A DNA stretch of 42,615 nucleotides. Origin: Bacteroidota bacterium. GTDB taxonomy: Bacteria > Bacteroidota > Bacteroidia > Bacteroidales > VadinHA17. The stretch is from the NCBI GenBank assembly GCA_029564935.1, contig JAKQPD010000171.1, positions 1 through 42,615 on the forward strand. The letters run 5' to 3'. Of the stretch, positions 24,823 through 35,343 are shown piece by piece. The translations under genes were made by a program, and so were the position numbers. Under the pieces are notes generated by a model. The model was given only the letters and a program-made list of their open reading frames with translations. It was not told the origin of the DNA and searched no databases. Each line of letters begins with the position of its first letter. The first letter of the stretch is position 1.

Positions 24823-26988
24823 TTATTTCTGTCCGCCTTCATGTTTCCTGTGTTCATCATGCTCCTGTCTGGGTGGCCGTGGAAGGAGAACTTTTCGTGA
24901 AAGTTTCAGTTTACCGTTTTTCTGGTCAATCTCTATAAGCTTAACTTCCACCTCATCGCCTTCCTTAAGTACATCCTCAACTTTCTGAACCTTCTTCCAG
25001 TCTATCTCAGAAATATGAAGCAATCCGTCTTTATTGGGAAGTATTTCGACAAAAGCGCCAAACTGAACTATGGTTTTTACTTTGCCTTTGTATATCTGTC
25101 CGATCTCGGGTACTGCAACGATTTTCTTTATCCAGTCGACAGCAGCGGAAATAACTTCCTTATTTTCCCCGAATACATTTACATCTCCTCTTCCATCTAT
25201 CTCTTCAACAACGATGGTAGCGCCTGTAACCCTCTGTATTTCCTGGATCACTTTTCCTCCGGGACCGATAAGTGCTCCGATCATTTCTTTCGGGATTGAT
25301 AACATTTCAATTCTCGGTGCATGAGGTTTAAGTTCCGGGCGGGGTTCTGAGATTATTTCGTTCATGATGCCCAGTATGTGCATCCTTCCGGTTTTAGCCT
25401 GATCAAGAGCTTTTGCCATGATCTCGAATGAAAGTCCTTCGACCTTTATATCCATTTGTGTTGCTGTGATACCGTCTTTTGTACCGGCAACTTTGAAATC
25501 CATATCACCAAGGTGGTCTTCATCACCCAGAATATCCGATAGTATTGCGTATTTATTTGTTTGTTTATCGGTTATGAGTCCCATTGCAATTCCGGAAACA
25601 GGTTTCCGGAGTTTTATCCCTGCATCCATCAGAGCCAGCGATCCGGCACAGACAGTAGCCATTGATGAGGATCCGTTTGATTCAAGGATATCAGAAACAA
25701 CCCTTATGGCATATGGGTTTTCTGTATCAGATGGCATCATGTTTTTAAGGGCTCTGTGGGCAAGGTTGCCGTGACCGATTTCCCTGCGGCTTACACCACG
25801 TGCGGGCTTTGCCTCTCCGGTCGAGAATGGCGGGAAATTATAATGAAGGGTGAATTTCTCGCTACCCTGATTCAGTACATCGTCAATGATTTTCTCATCG
25901 AGTTTGGTGCCGAGTGTTACGGTTGTCAGTGACTGGGTCTCCCCTCTGGTGAACAACGAGGAGCCGTGTGTTGCAGGAAGCGGATCAATCTCGCACACGA
26001 TGGGTCGTATCTGATCTGGTTTTCTTCCGTCAAGACGGATCTGTTCGTCGAGAACTAGTCTCCTTGCAGCTTCTTTGAGAACATCGTGGTAATATTTTTT
26101 CACAAGAGGTTCATTAACCTCATCTTCTTCTGTATACTGAGCAAGAAATTCCGTGATTATTGCATCAAAAGCTTCAGAACGGGCCTGTTTGCTTGTTGTT
26201 GATGATTTGGCTGCCTGGTAACATTTATCGTATGTTTCATTCCAGACCTTTTGTTTAAGCTCCTCGTCATTATCTTCAGGAGCATATTCACGTTTTACAG
26301 TTTTTCCAAGTTCTTCGGCAAACTCCATCTGTGCCTTACAGTGGATCTTAATTGTCTCGTGTGCCAGTTTAAGAGCTTCGAGCATTTCCGATTCCTGAAC
26401 TTCTTTCATCTCACCTTCAACCATCAGGATGTTATCATAAGTAGCGCCGACCATCATGTCCATATCAGCATCCTTAAGTTCCGTTGCAGAGGGATTGATC
26501 ACATATTTATTGTTTATCCTTGCAACCCTCACCTCGGATATTGGTCCGTTGAAAGGTATGTCAGAGACAGCCAGAGCTGCCGAAGCAGCAAGTCCGGCCA
26601 GTGCATCTGGTATTATTTCAGTATCGGCTGAAATAAGATTTATTGTAACGAAGGTCTCACAATGGTAATCATCGGGGAACAACGGACGTAAAGCCCTGTC
26701 GACCAGTCTTGAAATAAGTATTTCATAATCTGATGGCCTTGCTTCCCGTTTGAGGAATCCTCCGGGTATACGGCCGGATGAAGCATATTTCTCCTTATAT
26801 TCGACAGAAAGAGGCATAAAATCAGCATCTTCCTTAGGTTCTTTTGCGGCAACAACAGTTGCAAGCAGCATTGTTTTGCCCATCTTCAGCAGTACAGCAC
26901 CGTCAGCCTGTCTGGCGAGCTTGCCTGTCTGTAATACTATTTGTCTCCCGTCGCCGAGATCAATAGTCTTCTCTTTTAAATTAAACAT
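24823..26988 (-). CDS. pnp: polyribonucleotide nucleotidyltransferase (PNPase)
   Basis: 721 residues, full length. Two RNase PH domains flank a helical domain. The first has [20 protein letters not shown] and the second has [22 protein letters not shown] and the catalytic region [20 protein letters not shown] domain [20 protein letters not shown] and an S1 domain ([20 protein letters not shown]) follow, then a short charged His/Arg tail. It degrades mRNA 3' to 5' using phosphate. The order rpsO then pnp is the common bacterial one, but here a strong terminator (27041-27067) lies between them, so pnp probably needs its own promoter or read-through. Confidence 0.97.
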   Translation of the reverse strand: MFNLKEKTIDLGDGRQIVLQTGKLARQADGAVLLKMGKTMLLATVVAAKEPKEDADFMPLSVEYKEKYASSGRIPGGFLKREARPSDYEILISRLVDRALRPLFPDDYHCETFVTINLISADTEIIPDALAGLAASAALAVSDIPFNGPISEVRVARINNKYVINPSATELKDADMDMMVGATYDNILMVEGEMKEVQESEMLEALKLAHETIKIHCKAQMEFAEELGKTVKREYAPEDNDEELKQKVWNETYDKCYQAAKSSTTSKQARSEAFDAIITEFLAQYTEEDEVNEPLVKKYYHDVLKEAARRLVLDEQIRLDGRKPDQIRPIVCEIDPLPATHGSSLFTRGETQSLTTVTLGTKLDEKIIDDVLNQGSEKFTLHYNFPPFSTGEAKPARGVSRREIGHGNLAHRALKNMMPSDTENPYAIRVVSDILESNGSSSMATVCAGSLALMDAGIKLRKPVSGIAMGLITDKQTNKYAILSDILGDEDHLGDMDFKVAGTKDGITATQMDIKVEGLSFEIMAKALDQAKTGRMHILGIMNEIISEPRPELKPHAPRIEMLSIPKEMIGALIGPGGKVIQEIQRVTGATIVVEEIDGRGDVNVFGENKEVISAAVDWIKKIVAVPEIGQIYKGKVKTIVQFGAFVEILPNKDGLLHISEIDWKKVQKVEDVLKEGDEVEVKLIEIDQKNGKLKLSRKVLLPRPPRQEHDEHRKHEGGQK

Positions 26989-27040
26989 TCTTATATAAAA
27001 TTTTGTGATTGCTGAAATTACAGGAATAAAAATAGTATGA

Positions 27041-27067
27041 AAAAAGGCAATTCAGAATTGCCTTTTT
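27041..27067. terminator. bidirectional-looking terminator of rpsO
   Basis: AAGGCAATT and AATTGCCTT pair around CAG, with A and T runs on either side (27041-27045, 27063-27067). It lies two bases past the rpsO stop. Confidence 0.8.
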
Positions 27068-27069
27068 CC

Positions 27070-27339
27070 CTATTTGCGTAATTTCAATGCTTTAACGATT
27101 TCGCGGTATCGTTCGATATCTTTTACTCTCAGGTAGTCGAGAAGTCTTCTTCTTTTACCCACGAGCTTAATAAGTGCCTGCTGTGTGCTAAAATCTTTCT
27201 TATTCTTTTTCAGATGTTCAGTAAGATGATTGATCCTGTACGAGAAGAGCGCTATCTGTCCCTCAGCTGTACCGGTATCAATTTCAGACGTTCCGAATGA
27301 CTTGAATAACTCCTGCTTTTTTTCTGATGTTAAGTACAT
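27070..27339 (-). CDS. rpsO: 30S ribosomal protein S15
   Basis: 89 residues from ATG 27339, the exact usual length; the frame is open to 27432 but that extension is not S15. Marks: MYLTSEKKQELFKSFG, DTGTAEGQIALFSYRI, HLKKNKKDFSTQQALIKLVG, RRRLLDYLRVKD. S15 binds 16S rRNA (helices 20-22) early in assembly of the small subunit. A well-formed Bacteroidota promoter lies at 27397-27429, giving a leader of about 50 bases. Known S15 autoregulation acts on such leaders, but I see no clear pseudoknot here. Confidence 0.97.
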   Translation of the reverse strand: MYLTSEKKQELFKSFGTSEIDTGTAEGQIALFSYRINHLTEHLKKNKKDFSTQQALIKLVGKRRRLLDYLRVKDIERYREIVKALKLRK

Positions 27340-27396
27340 GTCTTTTATTAAAATATTGTTTGTCCACAAATAAATCAAGTCTCCAATTTTGGAACG

Positions 27397-27429
27397 CAAA
27401 AATAAGGCTTTTTTATGTAAATTGTCAAA
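27397..27429 (-). promoter_or_regulatory. Bacteroidota-type promoter of rpsO
   Basis: On the minus strand TTTG (27426-27429) is followed after 21 bases by TATTTTTG (27397-27404), matching the -33 TTTG / -7 TAnnTTTG pattern. It lies about 58 bases before the rpsO start. Confidence 0.7.
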
Positions 27430-27703
27430 CAATTGAAATTATTTTTAAAAAATTCTTCTAAAATCTTCGCTATTTCGAAACTTATTGTATCAGACAATAC
27501 TGTTTCTTTTATATAAAGACGAAAAAACAGTATAAAAAGTTGCGTTAAAACACTCTTTTTTTCCAAAAATAATCTTTGCCCTTCTCTATAAACTCCAAGA
27601 ATCTTACACAAGCTCCCATTCTCCCATTCTCCCCCTCTCCCATTCCCCCTCTCTCAATCCTCATCCTGTTTCATCAATGTATTGTCAGGTCCCGGATTTT
27701 TAT
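27430..27703. repeat. gap between rpsO and prfA with pyrimidine octamer array
   Basis: The rpsO-prfA gap totals about 390 bases. Apart from the two promoters, 27430-27600 is AT-rich with no visible gene. At about 27608-27662 lies a C/T-only stretch with an 8-base period (TCTCCCAT three times, then TCCCCCTC and TCTCAATC). Its other strand resembles the purine octamers at 9134-9165. Confidence 0.7.
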
Positions 27704-27711
27704 TAACTTTG
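27682..27711 (+). promoter_or_regulatory. Bacteroidota-type promoter of prfA
   Basis: TAACTTTG (27704-27711) matches TAnnTTTG, with TTG (27682-27684) 19 bases upstream. Transcription would start about 10-15 bases before the prfA ATG at 27730. Confidence 0.65.
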
Positions 27712-27729
27712 CACGCAATTTTAAAAATT

Positions 27730-28815
27730 ATGTCCGATAATCTTATTCTTGAGAAGCTGGAGGGAGTAAAACAGCGCTTTATAGAGGTGGGTGATCTTCT
27801 TACACGTCAGGAGGTGCTTTCGGATATGGAGAGGTATATTGCTCTTAACAAAGAATATAAAGGACTACAGCCGATAATAGAATCGTACGAGAAATATAAG
27901 CTTGCCCTTTCAAATATTGACAGTACAAAGGAACTTCTGGCAACAGAGAAGGACGAGGAAATGCGTGAAATGGCCAAAGCCGAGCTTGAAAAGCTGAATG
28001 AGCAGATACCGGAAATGGAGGAAGAGATAAAGTTGCTTCTGATACCTGTTGATCCTGAGGATGAGAAGAATGCAGTTATTGAGATCCGTGCAGGTACTGG
28101 TGGCGATGAAGCAAGTATCTTTGCAGGCGATCTGTTCAGGATGTACACGAAATTCTTCGAGCTTAAAGGCTGGAAAGCAGAAATTAACCGCTTTTCTGAA
28201 GGCACTGCCGGAGGATATAAGGAAATAGTCCTCAGTGTTTCCGGTGATGGTGTCTATGGTGTAATGAAATATGAATCGGGAGTTCACAGGGTACAACGGG
28301 TACCTCAGACTGAGACACAGGGAAGGATCCATACATCGGCCGCATCAGTGGTGGTACTGCCGGAGGCAGGTGAGTTCGATGTCGAGATAAGAAATGAAGA
28401 TGTAAGAAAAGATACTTACTGCTCATCGGGTCCGGGAGGACAGTCAGTCAACACTACTTATTCAGCTATCAGGCTTACCCATATTCCGACAGGGATAGTT
28501 GTGACCTGCCAGGATGAAAAATCCCAGCTCAAGAATTATGACAAGGCGATGAAAGAGTTGAGGACACGACTCTATAATCTTGAATATCAAAAATACCTTG
28601 ATGATATTTCACATCGCAGGAAGACAATGGTATCAACCGGTGACCGGTCGGCAAAGATACGTACATATAACTACCCTCAGGGCAGAATGACAGATCACAG
28701 GATCAATCTTACGATGTATAATCTTCCCAGCATACTGGATGGCAATATCGAGGAGATAATTGATCAGCTCCAGATGGCCGAGAATGCAGAACGTCTTAAG
28801 GAAAGTAATATTTAA
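27730..28815 (+). CDS. prfA: peptide chain release factor 1
   Basis: 361 residues from ATG 27730; an in-frame ATG at 27682 lies upstream of the promoter and is rejected. Domain 2 carries the stop-codon recognition PxT motif as PQT (192-194) within [18 protein letters not shown], which reads UAA and UAG. The GGQ loop is at 236-238 ([20 protein letters not shown]). The remaining RF1 features are typical ([20 protein letters not shown]). It releases the finished peptide at the ribosome. pyrF follows 11 bases after the stop, so the two form an operon. Confidence 0.97.
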   Translation: MSDNLILEKLEGVKQRFIEVGDLLTRQEVLSDMERYIALNKEYKGLQPIIESYEKYKLALSNIDSTKELLATEKDEEMREMAKAELEKLNEQIPEMEEEIKLLLIPVDPEDEKNAVIEIRAGTGGDEASIFAGDLFRMYTKFFELKGWKAEINRFSEGTAGGYKEIVLSVSGDGVYGVMKYESGVHRVQRVPQTETQGRIHTSAASVVVLPEAGEFDVEIRNEDVRKDTYCSSGPGGQSVNTTYSAIRLTHIPTGIVVTCQDEKSQLKNYDKAMKELRTRLYNLEYQKYLDDISHRRKTMVSTGDRSAKIRTYNYPQGRMTDHRINLTMYNLPSILDGNIEEIIDQLQMAENAERLKESNI

Positions 28816-28826
28816 GCGGACAACAT

Positions 28827-29654
28827 ATGAATCACTTACAGCTCTTTAACAACATAGTGAAGAAGAGATCCTTTCTTTGTGTCGGACTGGATACAGAAAC
28901 TGACAAACTGCCTCCCTCCCTTCAGAAATACGATAATCCGGTACTTGAATTCAATAAAAGGATAATTGATTCCACTCATAATTATGCAATCGCCTTCAAA
29001 CCCAATGTTGCATTTTATGAGCATTCAGGAACACAGGGATGGGATACCCTTCAGGAGACTGTCAGATATATCAGGAAAAATTACCCTGATATTTTTATTA
29101 TCGCTGATGCGAAAAGAGGCGATATAGGAAACACTTCAAGAATGTATGCCAGGGCGTTTTTCGAAAATATGGACTGTGATGCAATAACCGTAGCGCCATA
29201 TATGGGTGAAGATTCAGTAACACCCTTTCTTTCATACAGTCATAAATGGGTGATCCTTCTTGCACTTACCTCAAACAAGGGAGCTGATGATTTCCAGTAT
29301 CATAATGAAGATGGCATAAGGTTATTTGAAAGAGTTCTGACATTATCACAAAAATGGGGAACCACCGATAACCTGATGTACGTTATCGGGGCCACACGGG
29401 CTGAAATGCTTAAGGATATCCGGAAAATTGTTCCCGAACATTTCCTTCTGGTGCCCGGGATAGGAGCACAGGGAGGAAGCCTCTCAGAAGTTGCCCGGTA
29501 TGGAATGACAAATAAATGCGGACTGATCGTTAATTCATCAAGAGCTATAATATTCGCCGATAATTCGGAAAACTTCGATAAGGTCGCAGGAGAAAAAGCA
29601 CAGGAGATCCAGATTGAAATGGCTCAGTATCTATTGGAGAAAAAAATTATCTGA
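28827..29654 (+). CDS. pyrF: orotidine 5'-phosphate decarboxylase (type 2)
   Basis: 275 residues, the longer type 2 form. The active-site signature is [17 protein letters not shown], with Asp-Lys and Asp of the catalytic network. Other conserved blocks are [37 protein letters not shown] and [10 protein letters not shown]. It makes UMP from OMP in pyrimidine synthesis. It is co-transcribed with prfA and is followed by a good terminator at 29682-29705, so the operon ends here. Confidence 0.96.
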   Translation: MNHLQLFNNIVKKRSFLCVGLDTETDKLPPSLQKYDNPVLEFNKRIIDSTHNYAIAFKPNVAFYEHSGTQGWDTLQETVRYIRKNYPDIFIIADAKRGDIGNTSRMYARAFFENMDCDAITVAPYMGEDSVTPFLSYSHKWVILLALTSNKGADDFQYHNEDGIRLFERVLTLSQKWGTTDNLMYVIGATRAEMLKDIRKIVPEHFLLVPGIGAQGGSLSEVARYGMTNKCGLIVNSSRAIIFADNSENFDKVAGEKAQEIQIEMAQYLLEKKII

Positions 29655-29681
29655 AATAATCCGGAAATAATTTCCGGTCCT

Positions 29682-29705
29682 GCTCTTGCGTCATAAGAGC
29701 TTTTT
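29682..29705 (+). terminator. intrinsic terminator of the prfA-pyrF operon
   Basis: GCTCTT (29682-29687) and AAGAGC (29695-29700) pair, followed by TTTTT. A second small hairpin, CCGGAAA/TTTCCGG (29661-29677), precedes it. Confidence 0.75.
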
Positions 29706-29750
29706 GCATAATTTTATTCTTTCGCTGCATTCTTTTAAACCCGTGCTGCC

Positions 29751-31073
29751 ATGAAAGAAGAATTCCTTCATTACCTCTGGAAATATTCTCTTTATGACCC
29801 TGAATCACTTCTTGATAATGATAAAAATAAGATAAGGGTCATACATCCCGGAGAATATAATAAAGACTCCGGCCCCGATTTTTTTAATGCCAGGATACAG
29901 ATCGGAGATACAAGCTGGGCAGGAAATGTTGAAATACATACTTCCTCATCCCATTTCGACAATCACGGTCATAATCACGACCCGGCTTTTGATAATGTTA
30001 TTTTACATGTCGTCGCAAATAACGACCGCCGGGTTTTTAATTCAAAAGGGGAAGAAGTCCTGACAACAACAATATCATTCAATCCTGACCTTTATGACAA
30101 GTATCTTGAACTGGTGAATAATCCCTGTCTGATTGCCTGCCAGGAGCAGATAAGGGATATTGATAAGCTTTTTATCCGTCACTGGCTCGGATCAGTCCTG
30201 ATCGACAGACTGCAGGATAAAATGGATCAGATAATGAGGATCTATACAGAAACCGGACATGACTGGGAAGAAACTTTTTACAGATTACTTGTGCGTTATT
30301 TCGGGTTCAGGGTAAATACCGGACCGTTTGAAATGCTGGCTGTATCTCTCCCGTTCAGGATCATCAGGAAACATTCCGACAACCGCTTTCAGGTCGAGGC
30401 TCTCCTTTTCGGGACTGCCGGCCTCCTTGATGAAGGACTATTCAGGAATGCAATAATTGATGATTATTATATTTCACTCATCCGCGAATATAAGATCCTA
30501 TCATCAAAATATTCATTGCAGCCCCTGCATGGATTTATCTGGAAATTTGCCAGGCTCAGACCAGCCAATTTCCCCACTGTAAGGATCTCACAGCTTGCGG
30601 CTATGCTTTGCGGCTCCGGAGGATTATTCTCCAGGGCTCTCGAATGCAATAATATCAGGCAACTGAAGGGAGTCTTTGAGGTGGAAGCTTCGGAATACTG
30701 GAATGATCATTTCATTTTCGGGAAAAAAAGCAGGTTTTCTCCGAAACATACAGGATCTCAGGCATCGGATCTGCTTCTGATAAATGCTGTTACCCCGGCA
30801 ATATTTGTTTATGGTAAAACACGCGATCTGAAAGAGGTCAGTGAAAGAGCACTTTCATTTCTGGAGGATATTCCCCCTGAAGCTAATTCAATAACAGATG
30901 AATGGAAACTTATCGGAATTGAAGCGGAATCAGCATTTTATTCCCAGGCGCTTATCCGGCTGAGAAATGAATATTGCAAAAAGAGAAGATGTCTCGATTG
31001 CCGGATCGGAGCCAGATTAATAAGTATGGGAAGGTGCTTCAGAAAACACGAGGAGCTGATGCTGGAACCCTGA
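29751..31073 (+). CDS. DUF2851 family protein
   Basis: 440 residues, a family characteristic of Bacteroidota with no known activity. Visible family blocks are FLHYLWKYSLYD, GEYNKDSGPDFFNARIQIG, WAGNVEIHTSSSHF, and DNVILHVVANNDRRV. The N-terminal part with its Asp/Glu/Lys spacing (GPDFFNA, GNVEIH) looks like a nuclease-type PD-(D/E)xK fold; this is inference. The C-terminus has a Cys cluster, CKKRRCLDCRIG, which could bind metal. The stop codon (31071-31073) overlaps the first unit of a heptamer array. The gene converges with the purM-like gene. Confidence 0.85.
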   Translation: MKEEFLHYLWKYSLYDPESLLDNDKNKIRVIHPGEYNKDSGPDFFNARIQIGDTSWAGNVEIHTSSSHFDNHGHNHDPAFDNVILHVVANNDRRVFNSKGEEVLTTTISFNPDLYDKYLELVNNPCLIACQEQIRDIDKLFIRHWLGSVLIDRLQDKMDQIMRIYTETGHDWEETFYRLLVRYFGFRVNTGPFEMLAVSLPFRIIRKHSDNRFQVEALLFGTAGLLDEGLFRNAIIDDYYISLIREYKILSSKYSLQPLHGFIWKFARLRPANFPTVRISQLAAMLCGSGGLFSRALECNNIRQLKGVFEVEASEYWNDHFIFGKKSRFSPKHTGSQASDLLLINAVTPAIFVYGKTRDLKEVSERALSFLEDIPPEANSITDEWKLIGIEAESAFYSQALIRLRNEYCKKRRCLDCRIGARLISMGRCFRKHEELMLEP

Positions 31074-31106
31074 GGGGTGAGGTATGAAGGGTGAGGGGTG
31101 AGGCGT
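31072..31106. repeat. heptamer array between convergent genes
   Basis: Five contiguous units: GAGGGGT, GAGGTAT, GAAGGGT, GAGGGGT, GAGGCGT. They fill nearly the whole 36-base gap between the DUF2851 and purM-like stops. Confidence 0.85.
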
Positions 31107-31109
31107 AGA

Positions 31110-32282
31110 TCACAGATACTCAAACCTCCCGGCTTCAGATACTATTGTCAGTTTCCTTCTGTCAGAAATTTCACACCTTCCGATGACCTTTGCTTCAAGG
31201 TCGAAGCAGGATGCTATCCGGATTATTTCATCAGCATTTTTCTGATCTGTATAGATTTCAAACCTGTGCCCCATATTAAAGACCTGGTACATCTCTTTCC
31301 AGTCCGTACCGGATTGTTCATGAATTAATCTGAACAGCGGAGGCAGCGGGAAAAGGTTGTCTTTTATTATATGAAGATCATCAATAAAATGGAGGATTTT
31401 TGTCTGTCCTCCCCCCGAACAATGTACCATTCCGTGTATCTCAGACCGCATCGATCCCAGAATATCTTTTATAACAGGTGCATAAGTCCGGGTGGGAGAA
31501 AGTACAAGTTTACCTGCATTCATTCCGGTACCATCAACGGGATCTGTCAGTTTAAGTTTTCCGGTATAAACAAGATGGCGGGGAATTGACGGATCAAAGC
31601 TCTCGGGATATTTTTCAGCCAGGTATGATCCGAATACATCATGGCGTGCTGATGTCAGTCCGTTGCTGCCCATCCCCCCGTTGTATTCCTTTTCATAGGT
31701 TGTCCGGCCGGAAGAAGCCAGCCCAATGATGACATCCCCTGCTTTGATGTTATGATTTGAGATAACATCCGGCCGTTTAATCCTCGCTATAACAGTCGAA
31801 TCAACCACTATTGTCCTGACGAGATCACCAATATCTGCAGTTTCGCCGCCGGTTGACCATATCCCAATGCCAAGATCTCTTAACTCCGTAAGGAATTCTT
31901 CTGTTCCATTGATTATAGCTGAAATCACCCCGCCGGGAATAAGGTTTTTATTCCTTCCTATTGTTGATGAGATCAGGATATTATCAGTAGCTCCTGCACA
32001 CAGAAGGTCATCAAGGTTCATCACAATTGCATCCTGTGCTATTCCCTTCCATACCGACATATCGCCCGTCTCCTTCCAGTAAACATAGGCAAGAGATGAT
32101 TTTGTTCCTGCCCCGTCGGCATGCATTATATTACAGTAACCGGGATCACCTCCGAGAAGATCGGGAACTATTTTGCAGAAAGCTTTCGGAAAGATACCCT
32201 TATCGATCTTACTGATTGCAGAATGGACATCCTCTTTTTGTGAAGACACTCCGCGAAGATCATACTTTGATTTTTCCTGCAT
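31110..32282 (-). CDS. purM: phosphoribosylformylglycinamidine cyclo-ligase (AIR synthase), Bacteroidota form
   Basis: 390 residues, longer than the E. coli enzyme (345) as in Bacteroidota. The PurM ATP-grasp-like fold is seen in MHADGAGTKSSLAYVYW, DAIVMNLDDLLCAGATDNI, IWSTGGETADIGD and GDVIIGLASSGRTTYE. The C-terminal half has MVHCSGGGQTKILHFID and FNMGHRFEIYT. It closes the imidazole ring in purine synthesis. No other pur gene is adjacent. The call is firm at the family level; the symbol assumes this is the working PurM rather than a relative. Confidence 0.85.
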   Translation of the reverse strand: MQEKSKYDLRGVSSQKEDVHSAISKIDKGIFPKAFCKIVPDLLGGDPGYCNIMHADGAGTKSSLAYVYWKETGDMSVWKGIAQDAIVMNLDDLLCAGATDNILISSTIGRNKNLIPGGVISAIINGTEEFLTELRDLGIGIWSTGGETADIGDLVRTIVVDSTVIARIKRPDVISNHNIKAGDVIIGLASSGRTTYEKEYNGGMGSNGLTSARHDVFGSYLAEKYPESFDPSIPRHLVYTGKLKLTDPVDGTGMNAGKLVLSPTRTYAPVIKDILGSMRSEIHGMVHCSGGGQTKILHFIDDLHIIKDNLFPLPPLFRLIHEQSGTDWKEMYQVFNMGHRFEIYTDQKNADEIIRIASCFDLEAKVIGRCEISDRRKLTIVSEAGRFEYL

Positions 32283-32437
32283 TACAAAAAAATGTTGGTT
32301 AAAGATAAGAAAAAGAAAAATCCTCCAGGCTCTTCTCTGTGTACCTCTGTGTAACCATAATAAAACTAAGAACTTACATAACTTATCCCGATTTTATCGT
32401 GAGAGCTAAACAAAGGAAAACAGTGTTAAACAGAGAG
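32283..32437. other. gap between the purM-like and ThuA genes
   Basis: 155 bases. CTCTGTGTA occurs twice with a 10-base period (32335-32343, 32345-32353). Otherwise AT-rich, with no gene or clear promoter seen. Confidence 0.5.
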
Positions 32438-33172
32438 TTATTTTTTGTAGACCCAGATAATTGACTGTTTCAGCAGTTTCCTGAAACCGGGATTTTCGAA
32501 GGTTGGTACATCATGACCGCTTTGAAGAACTACAATTCGTGATTTACCATATTTCTTTGCCCAGCCGATAGTTGGTGTACTGCTCGGTTCGTCGGTAGTA
32601 AGTAGAGTAGTAACATCATCAGCAACATAATAACCCTTATATGTCTCGTCGAATATCGGGAAATCGGTCACTCCTCTGGTTACCGGGTGTTTTGTATTAG
32701 CAATCTTTACGTTGAAATTAAGATCATGGATATATGAGCAGGGTTGATACACTTTCCCGTTGAATGTTGTCTCTTTGTGGAAATACTTTCCTCCGATGAT
32801 ATTCCAGTATTCGGGCCAGTCATCAAAGGCACAGATACTATGATGGAGAGCCACAACCGGTTTACCGCTTTTTATGCATTCTGCAAAAGTCTCAGCCTGT
32901 TCTTCCGTGATCTTCTGCCACATGTGATAGAAAACCAGGACATCATATTTATTTCTGTTTTCAGGTTTGAACATTTCAAAGGCTCCCGGAAGCTCTGCAA
33001 CCTGCCAGGTGATTTCCGGACCCATGCTGGTCAGCATTTCATTGAACTGCTCAACTTTATAGCCATGTCCGCCTGTAATAACAAGTATCCTTACGGGATT
33101 CGCCGGATTGGAACCCATTAATGTAATTGATGCAATTACAGCAAGGAAAACAGATGAGATAATATTTTTCAT
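32438..33172 (-). CDS. exported ThuA-domain protein
   Basis: 244 residues with a signal peptide (about 1-24). The ThuA-like (trehalose-utilisation type) class-I glutamine-amidotransferase-like fold shows in VRILVITGGHGYKVEQF, YDVLVFYHMW, GKPVVALHHSICAF, and IGWAKKYGKSRIVVLQSGHD. There is no Cys at a nucleophile elbow, as is usual for ThuA domains. The family is linked to sugar use but has no proven reaction. It is the only gene between two gaps, and the PorE-like gene lies upstream on the same strand. Confidence 0.88.
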   Translation of the reverse strand: MKNIISSVFLAVIASITLMGSNPANPVRILVITGGHGYKVEQFNEMLTSMGPEITWQVAELPGAFEMFKPENRNKYDVLVFYHMWQKITEEQAETFAECIKSGKPVVALHHSICAFDDWPEYWNIIGGKYFHKETTFNGKVYQPCSYIHDLNFNVKIANTKHPVTRGVTDFPIFDETYKGYYVADDVTTLLTTDEPSSTPTIGWAKKYGKSRIVVLQSGHDVPTFENPGFRKLLKQSIIWVYKK

Positions 33173-33233
33173 ACTAAGTACAAACTAAATGCACGAAGGG
33201 CGGTATATTCAGTTTTGATTAATATGTTGTTAT

Positions 33234-35216
33234 TTATTTCGGTGATACGTAATCTGTTCTCAAAACTCTGAATTCGGTGCGTCGGTTGATCTGGTGAGCG
33301 ATCTCCTTTTGTTCATCTCCGGCAAGTGAGTTAATATATTGCTCCGACAGAGTTGCTCCGGTCTTAAGGAAAGGCGACTGTGCTGAGATAGCAGCGTCAA
33401 CAACTTTCGGATTTGATTCACCATATCCTTTTGCAGACAATCTTTCTTGTTCAATACCCTTATCAATAAGGTACTGTACGACTGATTGTGCACGCTTCTG
33501 GGATAATTCCTGGTTATAGGCTTCCGTATCCCTCGAGTCGGTATGTGACATCAGCTCTATCGTAACATTCGGATTATCATTAAGAGTTTCAACAAGCTTA
33601 TCAAGAGAAACCATCGATTCGGGCCGCAGATCCCACTTGTTGAAATCATAGAATATATTCGGCAATTCTATTGGCATATCGATTGCCGTCAGGTTAATTG
33701 TAACCATGAAATCCCGGCTCTTCTCCTGACCTTTTGTTGTTTCTTTTTCTTTTCCGTTCAGATAACCTCTTTTTGAAGCCAGGAAAATATAATCCACATC
33801 GGGTTTAAGTGAGAATTTAAAATCTCCTCCGGCTCCGGTCTCAGCCTGCAGGTTTGATCCGTCTGAGGCTATCAGCTGTACCGTTGATCCCTGGATGGCC
33901 GTCCCTGTCTTTTCATCTTTAACAAGTCCGGTTACACTGAATTTCAGCGGAGGGAACTCAAAAGAATAAAGTTCATCGTTTCCTCGTCCTTTACGGGTTG
34001 AGCTGAAAATCCCCTTCTCATTTTCATTTTCGAAGGCTATTCCGAAATCGTCTGCGGAGCTGTTGATTGGAGCTTTCATATTCTGTACCGTCCATGATCC
34101 GTCAGGTTGTGCTGTCGCCTTGAAGATGTCAAGTCCGCCCATTCCTATTAATCCGTCGGAAGAAAAATAGAGAGTGTTTTCATCTCTCATATAGGGAAAC
34201 AGTTCATCGCCTGCTGTATTAATGTCAGGGCCAAGGTTTACCGGATCTGACCATGACTGGCCACCTGCAGTCCGGCTGACTTTCCAGATATCTTTTCCTC
34301 CAGATCCTCCATTAATATCAGATGCAAAATACAGGGTGAGTCCATCGGGTGACAAGGCCGGATGTGCTGCGACAAGCGAATCGCCCAGTATTTCAAGTTT
34401 TTCAGGTTCACTCCAGGTATCGCCGTTCTTTTTTGAGAACATAATAGAACAACCTTTTTCTTCGCGCTTTCCTGCTTCACACCTTGTAAAATACATTTCC
34501 CTGAATTCCGAAATGATGAAAGGGGTGCCATCTTCAAATTCACTGTTAATAACATCGGCAGGAACAGGTATACTCCACTTTGATTTCTTATCGAGCCTGC
34601 TCTCAAAAATATCCGTAAATCCCTGTCCGGTAGCCCCGTGGGTTTTATTTCCGGCAGCATCATCACGCGATGATGTGAAATAAACAACTCCGAAATCGTC
34701 ACGTCCGAAGGCAGGACTGAAATCGGCTTCCTTAGAATTCAGTTCCTTTATTTCCTCAACAATATATGCATCCGGATTGCGCTGCCATTCAAGGGCAAGC
34801 TCACATGCACGTATCTCCTGGTCGGCTTTTGCATCTGCAGGGGCAACCTGCTTGTAATTCCTGAACTCCTCAATAGCCTGCTGGTATTTTCCGTTCTTTT
34901 TCAATGTTGATGCCAGCCCGAATTGTGCTTCTGGCCTTGAATAAGCTGATTTAACGGCAAGTTTGTACCATGTCTCAGCATTACGGGGATCATTTATAAG
35001 ACGATAGCATTCGGCTATCATAAAAATATACTCAGCCCGTGACTCTTTATCTGCCTTTTTGGTCTTTGAATAAGTATTCTTGAACTCATCAATAGCATCG
35101 AAATATTCACCGGCATTATAGGCATCATAGGCCCGTTCACTTCTTCTGCCCTGGGCCGGTGTTTCCTGTAATGTAATAATAAATAATAAAATAAATAGGA
35201 TTATATACCTTTTCAT
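33234..35216 (-). CDS. OmpA-family protein with TPR, propeller and regulatory-like domains (PorE-like)
   Basis: 660 residues. Signal peptide 1-21 (TLQETPAQG), with no lipobox. Then come TPR repeats (about 25-140), a PD40/WD40-type beta-propeller (about 160-430; ALSPDGLTLYFASDINGGSGG, ENTLYFSSDGLIGMGGLDIF), a carboxypeptidase-regulatory-like beta domain (about 435-515) and an OmpA peptidoglycan-binding domain (about 525-655; MSHTDSRDTEAYNQELSQKR). This is the order described for PorE of the type IX secretion system, which ties the trans-envelope machine to the wall. PorE of Porphyromonas is a lipoprotein and this one is not, so it may be a relative with another job. Confidence 0.85.
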   Translation of the reverse strand: MKRYIILFILLFIITLQETPAQGRRSERAYDAYNAGEYFDAIDEFKNTYSKTKKADKESRAEYIFMIAECYRLINDPRNAETWYKLAVKSAYSRPEAQFGLASTLKKNGKYQQAIEEFRNYKQVAPADAKADQEIRACELALEWQRNPDAYIVEEIKELNSKEADFSPAFGRDDFGVVYFTSSRDDAAGNKTHGATGQGFTDIFESRLDKKSKWSIPVPADVINSEFEDGTPFIISEFREMYFTRCEAGKREEKGCSIMFSKKNGDTWSEPEKLEILGDSLVAAHPALSPDGLTLYFASDINGGSGGKDIWKVSRTAGGQSWSDPVNLGPDINTAGDELFPYMRDENTLYFSSDGLIGMGGLDIFKATAQPDGSWTVQNMKAPINSSADDFGIAFENENEKGIFSSTRKGRGNDELYSFEFPPLKFSVTGLVKDEKTGTAIQGSTVQLIASDGSNLQAETGAGGDFKFSLKPDVDYIFLASKRGYLNGKEKETTKGQEKSRDFMVTINLTAIDMPIELPNIFYDFNKWDLRPESMVSLDKLVETLNDNPNVTIELMSHTDSRDTEAYNQELSQKRAQSVVQYLIDKGIEQERLSAKGYGESNPKVVDAAISAQSPFLKTGATLSEQYINSLAGDEQKEIAHQINRRTEFRVLRTDYVSPK

Positions 35217-35343
35217 GACATCCTCTCCGATTTGACCATAAAAATAATTAAATAAATGAGAATGGTGTAAATAACAAACGGAAGGGACGGATAATTATTA
35301 TTAATGTCTTGCAGGGCAATGATTGAAATACCCATACAATATG

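Noticed and set aside
27340-27432. rpsO extended to 27432
   Set aside because: S15 is 89 residues starting at MYLTSEKK, and the extension overlaps the predicted promoter.
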